Source: Roseomonas rosulenta
GTDB lineage: Bacteria > Pseudomonadota > Alphaproteobacteria > Acetobacterales > Acetobacteraceae
DNA: 64,000 nucleotides
Reading direction: 5' to 3'
NCBI RefSeq assembly: GCF_016106005.1
Contig: NZ_JACADR010000001.1
Span: forward strand, 1 to 64,000
Made by a program: the position numbers and the translations under genes
Notes under the pieces: model-generated
The model's database searches: none
The model's input: the letters and a program-made list of their open reading frames with translations, nothing else
Told to the model about the DNA's origin: nothing
In this document: positions 1 to 7,155 of the stretch, piece after piece
Layout: each line of letters starts with the position of its first letter
Numbering within the stretch: position 1 is the stretch's first letter

Positions 1-340
1 CGGCCGGCATCGCGCGCGGTGCGCCGCCCTGCGGCAGCGGCGTGGCGGCGCGGGCGGGCGCAGCCTCGGGCAGGGTGCCGACCACGGCGCCGACGTCGGG
101 CGATCCCGCATCGGCGAAGGCGACGAGCGCCTCACCCACCCGGACGCGGGACCCTTGTGCGGCGAGCAGGCGGGCGATGCGGCCCGACTGCGGGGAGGGC
201 ACCTCCACCACCGCCTTCTCCGTCTCCACCGAGACCAGCGGCTGGTCGGCGACGACGTGGTCGCCCTCCGCCACGTGCCAGGCGACGATCTCGGCCTCCT
301 GCAGGCCTTCGCCGAGATCGGGCAGGCTGAAGACGCTCAT
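1..340 (-). CDS. Dihydrolipoyl acyltransferase (E2), N-terminal part
   Basis: The gene is cut by the left window edge, and only the first ~113 residues are visible. They form a lipoyl domain: the start reads MSVFSLPDLGEGLQEAE, and the lipoylated lysine is at about residue 42 in VSVETEKAVVEVPS. An Ala/Pro-rich linker begins afterwards. In 2-oxoacid dehydrogenase complexes E2 carries the acyl group on its swinging lipoyl arm from E1 to CoA. The ATG overlaps the E1 beta stop codon as ATGA, so E2 is the third gene of a leftward operon E1 alpha-E1 beta-E2. Whether the substrate is pyruvate, a branched-chain keto acid or acetoin cannot be settled from this fragment. Confidence 0.9.
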   Translation of the reverse strand, partial: MSVFSLPDLGEGLQEAEIVAWHVAEGDHVVADQPLVSVETEKAVVEVPSPQSGRIARLLAAQGSRVRVGEALVAFADAGSPDVGAVVGTLPEAAPARAATPLPQGGAPRAMPA

Positions 341-1323
341 GTCCAGGCCATGGCGCGGCGCGCCGCGGCGGCGATCCGCGCCGCGCCGGGAAGATAGGCC
401 TGCTCGAGCCGCGGCAGGGGCATCACCGTGTCCCAGCCCGACACGCGCTGCACCGGCGCGCGCAGCGCGGTGAGGCCGCGTTCCGCGACACGGGCCGCGA
501 CCTCCGCCGCGACGCCGCAGGTCAGCGGCGCCTCCTGCGCGATCACCAGCCGGCCCGTACGGCCGACCGAGGCCAGGATCGCCGCCTCGTCCAGCGGCTT
601 GAGCGTGGCGAGGTCGAGCACCTCGCAGCCGATGCCCTCGGCCGCCAGCGTCTCCGCCGCCGCCAGCGCCTCCGGAACCAGGCCGCCCCAGGCGACCAGC
701 GTGACGTCGGCGCCCTCGCGCAGCCTCCGGCAGCGATCGAGCGGCAACGCCGTGCCGTCGTCCGTCACCGCCTCGCGCGTCGCGCGGTAGAGCCGCGTGG
801 GCTCGAGGAAGATCACCGGATCCGGGTCGCGGATCGCGGCGAGCAGCAGGCCGTAGGCCTGGGACGGCGAGGACGGCGCGACGACGCGAAGGCCTGGCAC
901 ATGCGCGAAGATCGCCTCGGGGCTTTCCGAATGATGCTCGATGGCGCGGATGCCGCCTCCGCTCGGCGTGCGGATCACGAGCGGGCAGGAGAGCCGCCCG
1001 CGCGTACGGTTGCGCAGCCGCGCCGCATGGTTCAGCACCTGGTCGAGCGTGGCATAGAGGAAGCCGCTGAACTGGATCTCCAGCACCGGCCGCAGCCCCT
1101 GCGCCGCGAGGCCGATGGCGAGCCCCGCGAGCCCCGCCTCGGCCAGCGGCGTGTCGAGCACGCGGCGGTCGCCGAAGCGCGCCAGCAGCCCCTCGGTGGC
1201 GCGGAACACGCCGCCATCGGCGCCGACATCCTCGCCGAGGACGATGACGGCGGGATCCTCCGTCATCGCCCGCGCCAGCGCGGCGTTGACCGCCTGCACC
1301 AGGGTGAGCTCGGTCGCGGTCAT
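337..1323 (-). CDS. 2-oxoacid dehydrogenase E1 beta subunit
   Basis: This is a 328-residue protein with the transketolase-like pyrimidine-binding fold of E1 beta. The N-terminus LVQAVNAALARAMTEDPAVIVLGEDVG and the segment DTPLAEAGLAGLAIGLAAQG are family hallmarks. They are followed by the QVLNHAARLRNRTRGR region and a C-terminal transketolase domain. With E1 alpha it forms the thiamine diphosphate-dependent decarboxylase in the cytosol. The length is normal. The ATG at 1323 overlaps the E1 alpha stop (ATGA), and its own stop overlaps the E2 start, which indicates tight translational coupling. Confidence 0.93.
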   Translation of the reverse strand: MTATELTLVQAVNAALARAMTEDPAVIVLGEDVGADGGVFRATEGLLARFGDRRVLDTPLAEAGLAGLAIGLAAQGLRPVLEIQFSGFLYATLDQVLNHAARLRNRTRGRLSCPLVIRTPSGGGIRAIEHHSESPEAIFAHVPGLRVVAPSSPSQAYGLLLAAIRDPDPVIFLEPTRLYRATREAVTDDGTALPLDRCRRLREGADVTLVAWGGLVPEALAAAETLAAEGIGCEVLDLATLKPLDEAAILASVGRTGRLVIAQEAPLTCGVAAEVAARVAERGLTALRAPVQRVSGWDTVMPLPRLEQAYLPGAARIAAAARRAMAWT

Positions 1324-2384
1324 GGCGCAGCCGCCTCCGACGCCTGGCGGCGCAGCTCCTCCGGCATCGCCGCGTAGGTGTGGGCGAAGATCGCGGATTC
1401 GGGCTGGGGCGGCGTGGCGAGCCAAGCGGCGGCCTCGCGCTCGACTTCCTCGCGGCAGGCGTCCAGCAGCGCTTCCTCGGCCTCCTTCGACCAGGCGCCC
1501 GCGGCGTGCAGATGGGTCCGCAGGCGCAGCAGCGGCTCCTCGGGCCAATGGGCGGAGACCTCCGCATCGTCGCGGTAGCGGCTGGCGTCGTCGGCGGTGG
1601 TGTGGTCGCAGAGCCGGTAGGTCACCGCCTCGATCATCCGCGGTCCGTGGCCGGCGCGTGCGCTCTCCAGCGCCTCTGCGACGGCGGTGCGGACGGCGAT
1701 GACGTCGTTGCCGTCCACCTGCTCGCCCTCGATGCCGGCGGCGATCGCCTTCTGCGCCAGGGTCGCCGCGGCGGTCTGGCGCGCGCGCGGGACCGAGATC
1801 GCCCACTGGTTGTTGCTGACGACGACCACCAGCGGCAGGCGCCAGACGCCGGCGAAGACCAGTGCCTCGGCCAGGTCGCCCTTCGATGTCGCGCCGTCGC
1901 CCAGCACGCAGACGGCGCAGCGCGGCTCATCCCGCAGGCGGAATGCGAGCGCCACGCCGGCGGCGTGCGGCGCCTGGCTGCCGACCGGGACGTTGACGGG
2001 GAAGTCCTGGCGCGGCCCGGCGAAGTCGCTGCCGCGCTCGTCGCCGCCCCAGTAGAGGAAGAGTTCGTGCATCGTCACGCCGCGCCAGAGTTGGGCGCCA
2101 TGCTCGCGGAAGCTCGGGACCAGCACGTCCTCCTCGCGCATCGCCGCGGCGAGGCCCACGCCCACCGCCTCCTGCCCGAGCGAGGAGGCATAGGTGCCGA
2201 GCCGCCCGGTGCGCTGCAGCGCGACCGCCTTCTGGTCGAAGGCACGCGTGCGCGCCATCGCGCGGTACAGCGGCACGAGCGCGGCGGGCGCGGCCCAGTC
2301 GGGCAGGGGCCCGAGGGCGCCGCCATCCCTGTCGAGGTGACGGCGCAATGCCACCGAGAACTGCGCGGCGGTGGTGGTCACCAC
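1320..2384 (-). CDS. pdhA: 2-oxoacid (pyruvate-type) dehydrogenase E1 alpha subunit
   Basis: A 354-residue thiamine diphosphate-binding E1 alpha subunit. The ThDP/Mg motif is GDGATSKGDLAEAL followed by VVVSNNQWAISVPR, and the phosphorylation-loop-like YRLCDHTTADDASRYR lies further on. The start is GTG at 2384, preceded at a good distance by AGGAGG on the minus strand (2393-2398). It heads the operon E1 alpha-E1 beta-E2. The GDGATSKGD..EAL..A.VWRLP pattern resembles PdhA of the separate-alpha/beta type more than BkdA, but substrate choice is inference. A TTGAC-N4-GTCAA palindrome lies 78 bp upstream. Confidence 0.9.
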   Translation of the reverse strand: MVTTTAAQFSVALRRHLDRDGGALGPLPDWAAPAALVPLYRAMARTRAFDQKAVALQRTGRLGTYASSLGQEAVGVGLAAAMREEDVLVPSFREHGAQLWRGVTMHELFLYWGGDERGSDFAGPRQDFPVNVPVGSQAPHAAGVALAFRLRDEPRCAVCVLGDGATSKGDLAEALVFAGVWRLPLVVVVSNNQWAISVPRARQTAAATLAQKAIAAGIEGEQVDGNDVIAVRTAVAEALESARAGHGPRMIEAVTYRLCDHTTADDASRYRDDAEVSAHWPEEPLLRLRTHLHAAGAWSKEAEEALLDACREEVEREAAAWLATPPQPESAIFAHTYAAMPEELRRQASEAAAP

Positions 2385-2461
2385 GGGCGCTTCCTCCTGC
2401 GCGGTGCCGGAAACGCATCGGCTGCGGCAGGGATTGAACGCAGATCCGGCGCTATCCCGCT

Positions 2462-2475
2462 TTGACCTCCGTCAA
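2462..2475. promoter_or_regulatory. FNR/FixK-like palindrome upstream of E1 alpha
   Basis: The sequence is TTGAC-CTCC-GTCAA, a perfect 5-4-5 palindrome of the FNR/FixK/Anr type (family consensus TTGA[T/C]-N4-[G/A]TCAA). It lies in the short gap between the hydrolase stop and the E1 alpha GTG, 78 bp before the latter. Control of the operon by oxygen or redox state is inferred. Confidence 0.4.
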
Positions 2476-2492
2476 GTACCGCCCGCTGCTCG

Positions 2493-3320
2493 TCAGGGCG
2501 CGTCGCCTTCCGCCGGAGCCCGCGGCACCGGCGCCTGGAGCAGTTCGAGCGCGCTGACCAGCAGCGAGACGGGTTCGCGCCCGCCGCCGGCGCTGATGCT
2601 CTCGATGTGGCAGCCTTCGGCGATCAGGTGCCGCGCCCCGGGCAGCAAGGCGCTGCTCACCGGCACCAGCCCGTCATTGGGGCCGTAGCCGCGCCGCTCC
2701 ATCCAGCGTGCGGCGGGCAGGTAGAGCCTGGCCCGCCCGCGCGCGTTCTGCGGCGTGAGCTGGGTGGCCAGGCAGACTGTCGGCACCTGCGCCAGGACCT
2801 GGGCGACCTCGGCCGCGTGACGCGTCATCCAGCGTCGGCGCGCGCGCCGCGTCAGGTCGCGCAGCCCCTCGCCCGATCCGATGCCAAGCCCGCGCACCAT
2901 CGTCATGGACGCCGCGGAGAGCGGACCGGGGCGTAGCACGACATCGGCGACCGGACTGCCCAGGAAGGGCGACTGCAGCGCGATGAAGCCGAGGCACTTC
3001 GCCCTGGCGCTCGGTTGCGTGAGCGCCGTCAGTGCCTCGACACCCCCCTTGCTGTAGCCGATGACCAGGGCCGGCTCCGGGCTGGCGGCGATCGCGTCCG
3101 CGAAGCGTGCGCCGTTCGCCTCGATCGGTTCGAGCGTATCGAGGCGCACCAGGCAAGGATCGGCCCGTTGCGCCTCCAGCCAGGCCTGCAGGCTGTGCAT
3201 GTAGTCAAAGCCGATCGCATGCAGCCGTGCGGTGACCTCGCCGAAAATGCCATAGGCCAGGAACACCTTCCGGCCCTCCAGGCGGAGTGTCGTCTCGTTG
3301 GTCGTCCCGGCAGGATCCAT
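2493..3320 (-). CDS. Alpha/beta hydrolase-like protein (lipase/esterase fold)
   Basis: A 275-residue cytosolic protein (no signal peptide visible) with features of the alpha/beta hydrolase fold. The nucleophile elbow is GYSKGG, a GxSxG-type motif with Ser as likely nucleophile. It is followed by FIALQSPFLGSP, and the C-terminal segment NDGLVPVSSALLPGARHLIAEGCHIES offers a candidate catalytic Asp and His. The N-terminus VFLAYGIFGE is where an oxyanion loop would lie. It is translationally coupled to nikR (TGATG, sharing one base), so it is probably co-transcribed and nickel-regulated. That is an odd partner for a hydrolase. The substrate is unknown. Confidence 0.75.
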   Translation of the reverse strand: MDPAGTTNETTLRLEGRKVFLAYGIFGEVTARLHAIGFDYMHSLQAWLEAQRADPCLVRLDTLEPIEANGARFADAIAASPEPALVIGYSKGGVEALTALTQPSARAKCLGFIALQSPFLGSPVADVVLRPGPLSAASMTMVRGLGIGSGEGLRDLTRRARRRWMTRHAAEVAQVLAQVPTVCLATQLTPQNARGRARLYLPAARWMERRGYGPNDGLVPVSSALLPGARHLIAEGCHIESISAGGGREPVSLLVSALELLQAPVPRAPAEGDAP

Positions 3321-3733
3321 CACGCCCCGTCCGCCGGCAGCGGCAGCAGGTTCATCCCGCCAAGCCGCACGCCGCGCTCGCTGACCAGCGCCTGCGCGAA
3401 GCCGCGCACGGCGTCCGTCGTGCCGCGCAGGACCACCACCTCCAGGCAGTTGTCGTGGTCGAGATGCGTGTGCAGCGTCGCGACGCCGAGCGCGTGATGG
3501 TCGTGCTGCACGCGCATGAGGCGCCGCCCGAGGTCGCGCTCGTGATGGTCGTAGATGTAGGACACCACCGCCATGCAGGGGCGCGAGGGTGTCTCCGCTG
3601 CGCCGGCATCGCGCAGCGCGCCGCGCAGCAGGTCGCGCATCGCCTCGGAGCGGTTGGCGTAGCCGCGCGCCGCCATGAAGGCATCGAGGCCCTCCGCCGT
3701 CTCGTCGTCGAGGGTGATGGTCAGTCGTTGCAT
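3320..3733 (-). CDS. nikR: Nickel-responsive regulator NikR
   Basis: A 137-residue ribbon-helix-helix repressor of normal NikR length. The N-terminal RHH reads MQRLTITLDDETAEGLDAFMAARGYANRSEAMRDLLR. The C-terminal ACT-like metal domain has HTHLDHDNC at residues 88-96, with the His-x-His-x5-Cys spacing of the E. coli square-planar nickel ligands H87, H89 and C95. QHDHH just before it can supply the fourth His. It is divergent from a NikABC-like importer, and a near-consensus NikR operator lies between them. This strongly supports Ni-dependent repression of the importer and of nikR itself. Confidence 0.93.
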   Translation of the reverse strand: MQRLTITLDDETAEGLDAFMAARGYANRSEAMRDLLRGALRDAGAAETPSRPCMAVVSYIYDHHERDLGRRLMRVQHDHHALGVATLHTHLDHDNCLEVVVLRGTTDAVRGFAQALVSERGVRLGGMNLLPLPADGA

Positions 3734-3785
3734 GGCGCCCTCCGTGCCGGGCGAGGCTAGGCGAGGCCGCGACGCCTGGCACGTG

Positions 3786-3813
3786 GTATGCTGATCATTG
3801 GCATTCGTCATAC
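3786..3813. promoter_or_regulatory. NikR operator
   Basis: GTATGC-N16-TCATAC matches the established E. coli NikR operator GTATGA-N16-TCATAC in 11 of 12 half-site bases with the exact 16-bp spacer. It lies between divergent nikR (ATG at 3733) and the importer (ATG at 3853), about 40-53 bp from each, where it could control both directions. Confidence 0.88.
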
Positions 3814-3852
3814 GCGACGATACCCTCGCCGCCATCCGCCGGAGCCCTCCGC

Positions 3853-5406
3853 ATGCCGTCTCGCCGCCTGGCCTGCCTGCTGGCTGCCACCCTGCTGGCC
3901 GCGCCCGCCGCCGCTCAGCCGCGCGGCGGGACGGCGGTGATCGCGGTTGCGGGCGATCCGGGGCACCTCAACCCGGCCATATCCACCGCCGGGCCGCTGC
4001 ATGCCGTGGCGGGGTCGCTGTTCAACGGCCTCGTCGCGCTCGACGAGGCCGGCACGCCGCAGCCCGACCTCGCGGAGGGGTGGATCGTCGCACCCGATGG
4101 GCTTGCCGTCACCTTCCGCCTGCGCCCCGGCGTGCGCTGGCATGACGGGCGCCCCTTCACGGCCGAGGATGTGCAGGTCGGCTTCGACCGGCTGCTGCTG
4201 CGCCACCATGCCCGCGCCCGCGCCGGGCTTGCCCCGGCCATCGCGGCGATCGAGACGGAGGGGCCGCTCGCGGTCACGTTTCGCCTGCGCCGCCCGCATC
4301 CCGCGCTGCTGCGCCAGCTCGATGTGAGCGAGGCGCCGATCCTGCCCGCGCACCTGTTTGCCGGCACCGATCCCGTCACCAACCCGGCCAATCTGCGCCC
4401 CGTGGGCACCGGCCCCTTCCGCTTCGACAGCCATCGCCGCGACGACCAGGTCGTGCTGCTGCGCAACGCCGACTACTTCCGGCCCGGACTGCCGCGGCTC
4501 GACCGCCTGGTGTTCCGCATCATCCCTGATGCGAACACGCAGGTGAACGCGCTGCTGGCCGGCGAGGTCGACATGCTGGCCCGCGTGGCACCCCCCGATG
4601 CGGCCCGGCTGCGCGGCCGCGGCGTGACGCTGACCGAGACCCGATCGGCGGCGGGCGGGTCCAATTGCGTGATGACGCTGGGCTTCAACCTCGATCGCGC
4701 GGTGCCGGGCAACGCCGGGCTGCGCGAGGCCCTCGCGCGGGGGCTCGACCGGCAGCGCATGCTCGACCAGGTCGCCTTCGGTCAGGGGCGGGTGGCGGAG
4801 GCCCCGATCGCCTCGGGCATCGCCTGGGCGCATCAGCCCGGCGCGCTTGCGACGTGGTCACCGGATGTGGCGGACGCGAACCGCCGCCTGGACGCGGCCG
4901 AGCTACCGCGCGGCGGCGACGGGCTGCGCGCCAGCCTCGACATCGTTCATTTCCCCGCCTTCGCGCGGTGGTCGGAGATCCTGCGGCAGCAGCTCGCACC
5001 GCTCGGCATCGCGCTGCGCGCGCGTATGATGGACCCTGCGGCGCTGGCGCAGACCGTCTTCGCGCGGCGCGACTTCGACCTCACGCTCGTCTCCTACTGC
5101 AACGGCACCGATCCTGAGATCGGCGTGCGGCGCATGGTGCATTCGGCGGCGATCGGCAACGTCCCCTTCTCGAACGCCGCCGGGTATCGCAATGCCGAGG
5201 TGGATGCGATGTTCGACCGGGCCGCGTCCCTGCAGGAGGATGCCGCGCGCGGTGCGGCGTATCGCGCGGCGCAGGCGATCCTGGCGCGCGACCTGCCCTA
5301 TCTCTGGCTGGTCGAGACCGACTTCACCGCCGCCTGGCGCGACAGCTTCGCCGATTTCGCGCCCTGGACGGGGCAGGTGGCGGAACGCGCCTGGCGCAGT
5401 CGCTAG
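3853..5406 (+). CDS. NikA-like periplasmic substrate-binding protein
   Basis: A 517-residue SBP_bac_5 family protein. The Sec signal peptide is about residues 1-23 (MPSRRLACLLAATLLAAPAAAQ). Family landmarks follow: LFNGLVALDEAGTPQPDLAEGW, FRLRPGVRWHDGRPFTAEDV, and GTGPFRFDSHRRDDQVVLLRNADYF. It delivers ligand to the two downstream permeases. The family binds peptides, nickel or nickel chelates. The divergent nikR and operator make nickel (probably as a chelate) the likely ligand here, but that rests on context. The permease gene starts 9 bp after the stop. Confidence 0.85.
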   Translation: MPSRRLACLLAATLLAAPAAAQPRGGTAVIAVAGDPGHLNPAISTAGPLHAVAGSLFNGLVALDEAGTPQPDLAEGWIVAPDGLAVTFRLRPGVRWHDGRPFTAEDVQVGFDRLLLRHHARARAGLAPAIAAIETEGPLAVTFRLRRPHPALLRQLDVSEAPILPAHLFAGTDPVTNPANLRPVGTGPFRFDSHRRDDQVVLLRNADYFRPGLPRLDRLVFRIIPDANTQVNALLAGEVDMLARVAPPDAARLRGRGVTLTETRSAAGGSNCVMTLGFNLDRAVPGNAGLREALARGLDRQRMLDQVAFGQGRVAEAPIASGIAWAHQPGALATWSPDVADANRRLDAAELPRGGDGLRASLDIVHFPAFARWSEILRQQLAPLGIALRARMMDPAALAQTVFARRDFDLTLVSYCNGTDPEIGVRRMVHSAAIGNVPFSNAAGYRNAEVDAMFDRAASLQEDAARGAAYRAAQAILARDLPYLWLVETDFTAAWRDSFADFAPWTGQVAERAWRSR

Positions 5407-5415
5407 CCGGGCCGC

Positions 5416-6375
5416 GTGATCGGCCTGCTGGTCCGGCGCGCGGCTTTCGGCGTCGTCGCCGTGCTCGCCGCGGCGAGCCTCGCCTTCCTGCTCGCCTGGC
5501 ACGCGCCGGGCGGGCCGGTGGTCGGGCTGGCGGGCGAGAGCGGCGCGCCGGGATACCTCGAGGAGGTCGCGGCGCGCTATGGGCTGGATCGCCCGGGGAC
5601 CGAGGTCTGGCTCGGCTGGATGGGGCACCTGTTGCGCGGCGACTTCGGCACCTCCTGGCGCGAGCAACGGCCGGTCGTTGCGTTGATCCTGGAACGTCTG
5701 CCGCTGACGCTCGGGCTGACGATCTCGGCCGCGGTGCTGGCAGCGCTGGCCGGCACCGTGCTGGGGACGATGGCGGCGGCGGGCACGGCGCGCTGGCCGG
5801 TCGCACTGTTCTCGGCACTGCATGCGCTGCCGGGCTACATCGTGGCGCAGGGGCTGGTGCTGGTCTTCGCGCTGTGGCTCGGGGTGCTGCCGGTGCAGGG
5901 GATCGCCGATGCGCGGGACCCGGCGGCCGGCGGCGTGGCGCTGCTGCTGGAACGCGTCCGTCATCTCGTGCTGCCGGTGCTCGCGCTGGCGCTGCACCAG
6001 CTCTGCTTCGTCGCGCTGCTGGTGCGCGCCGGCGTGTTGGCGCAGATGCGCCTGCCCTACGTGACCGCCGCCATGGCGCGTGGCCGGTCGCGCCGCGCCG
6101 CGCGCTGGCGCCACGCGCTGCCGCATGCGCTGCTGCCAGTCGCCAGCCTGACCGCGGCGCGTATCGGCGCGTTGCTCGGCGGGGCGCTGGTGATCGAGGT
6201 CGCCTTCGCGCTGCCAGGGCTCGGGCGGCTGGCGGTGACCGCGGCGCTCGCCCGCGACCATCCCGTGGTGATCGGCACCGTGGTGGTGGCCTGCGCCATC
6301 GCCTGGGCGGCGAACCTGCTGGCCGACCTGGCGGCGCCGCTGGCCGATCCCCGGCTGCGCAGGGACGCGCCATGA
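5416..6375 (+). CDS. NikB/DppB-type ABC permease
   Basis: A 319-residue inner-membrane permease that starts with GTG. An N-terminal membrane helix (RRAAFGVVAVLAAASLAFLLAWHAPGG) is followed by the BPD_transp_1 domain with several hydrophobic segments. The EAA-type coupling region reads AQMRLPYVTAAMARGRSRRAARWRHALPHALLP. The C-terminal EVAFALPGLGRLAVTAALARDHPVV is typical of NikB/DppB. It is the second gene of the NikR-linked importer, and its stop overlaps the next permease start (ATGA). Confidence 0.88.
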   Translation: MIGLLVRRAAFGVVAVLAAASLAFLLAWHAPGGPVVGLAGESGAPGYLEEVAARYGLDRPGTEVWLGWMGHLLRGDFGTSWREQRPVVALILERLPLTLGLTISAAVLAALAGTVLGTMAAAGTARWPVALFSALHALPGYIVAQGLVLVFALWLGVLPVQGIADARDPAAGGVALLLERVRHLVLPVLALALHQLCFVALLVRAGVLAQMRLPYVTAAMARGRSRRAARWRHALPHALLPVASLTAARIGALLGGALVIEVAFALPGLGRLAVTAALARDHPVVIGTVVVACAIAWAANLLADLAAPLADPRLRRDAP

Positions 6376-7148
6376 CCGCGCGGCGCCTCGCCGTGCTGCT
6401 GCTGCTCGCTTTCTACGCGGCCTGCCTCGTGTTCGCGCCGGCTGGTGCGCTGCCGGCACATGCGGCGCTGTTGCCGCCTTCGCTCGCGCATCCGCTCGGC
6501 ACGGACGAGCTTGGGCGCGACATGCTGCTGGCGCTGCTGCAGGCGGGGCGCAGCTCGCTGCTGGTGGCGGGCGTCACGACCGCGGTGGCGCTGGTCCTGG
6601 GTCTGGGTGCCGGCGTCGGCGCCGCCATCGGCCCGCCCCTGCTGGACGAGGTGCTGATGCGCCTCGCGGAGATCGTGGCGAGCCTGCCGGTGCTGCTTCT
6701 CGCCGTGCTGGTCGCGGCCCTGTTCGGCGGATCGGCGTGGAACCTGGCGCTGTTGCTTGGCCTGACACGCTGGCCCTTGCTGGCGCGGATCCTGCGCGCC
6801 GAGACGCAGGCGCTGCTGGCCCGCGAATACCTGCGCGCCGCCTGGGCACTGGGCGCGACACCCGGGCATGTGGCACTGCGCCACCTGGTGCCGAACCTGG
6901 CGGCGCCGCTGCTCGCGGGGGCGGGCATCGTCTTCGGCGGTGCGGTGCTGGCGGAGGCGGCGCTCGCCTTCGTCGGCCTCGGCGACCCTGATGCCGGCAG
7001 CTGGGGCCGCATGGTCGCGCAGGGCTTCGCCGTGATGGGCCTGGGCTGGTGGGTTTGGCTGTGGCCGGCGGCGATGCTGGTACTGGTCAGCGGATTGGTG
7101 GCGGTGGCCGCAGCGCCGCCCGAACAGCCCGCGTCGACGCCACGGTGA
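6372..7148 (+). CDS. NikC/DppC-type ABC permease
   Basis: A 258-residue permease of the NikC/DppC family. LAHPLGTDELGRDMLLALLQAGRSSLLVA is the usual N-terminal periplasmic motif. The coupling loop is REYLRAAWALGATPGHVALRHLVPNLAAPLL, and EAALAFVGLGDPDAGSWGRM lies near the end. It is shorter at the N-terminus than many NikC proteins. No NikD/NikE ATPase genes follow: the next gene is a convergent ABC-F gene 8 bp away. The importer must therefore borrow ATPases from elsewhere or be incomplete. Confidence 0.87.
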   Translation: MTARRLAVLLLLAFYAACLVFAPAGALPAHAALLPPSLAHPLGTDELGRDMLLALLQAGRSSLLVAGVTTAVALVLGLGAGVGAAIGPPLLDEVLMRLAEIVASLPVLLLAVLVAALFGGSAWNLALLLGLTRWPLLARILRAETQALLAREYLRAAWALGATPGHVALRHLVPNLAAPLLAGAGIVFGGAVLAEAALAFVGLGDPDAGSWGRMVAQGFAVMGLGWWVWLWPAAMLVLVSGLVAVAAAPPEQPASTPR

Positions 7149-7155
7149 TCCGCCG

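Noticed and set aside
3853-7148. Calling the first importer a plain dipeptide transporter
   Set aside because: The divergent nikR with intact nickel ligands and the operator GTATGC-N16-TCATAC make nickel the better-supported role.
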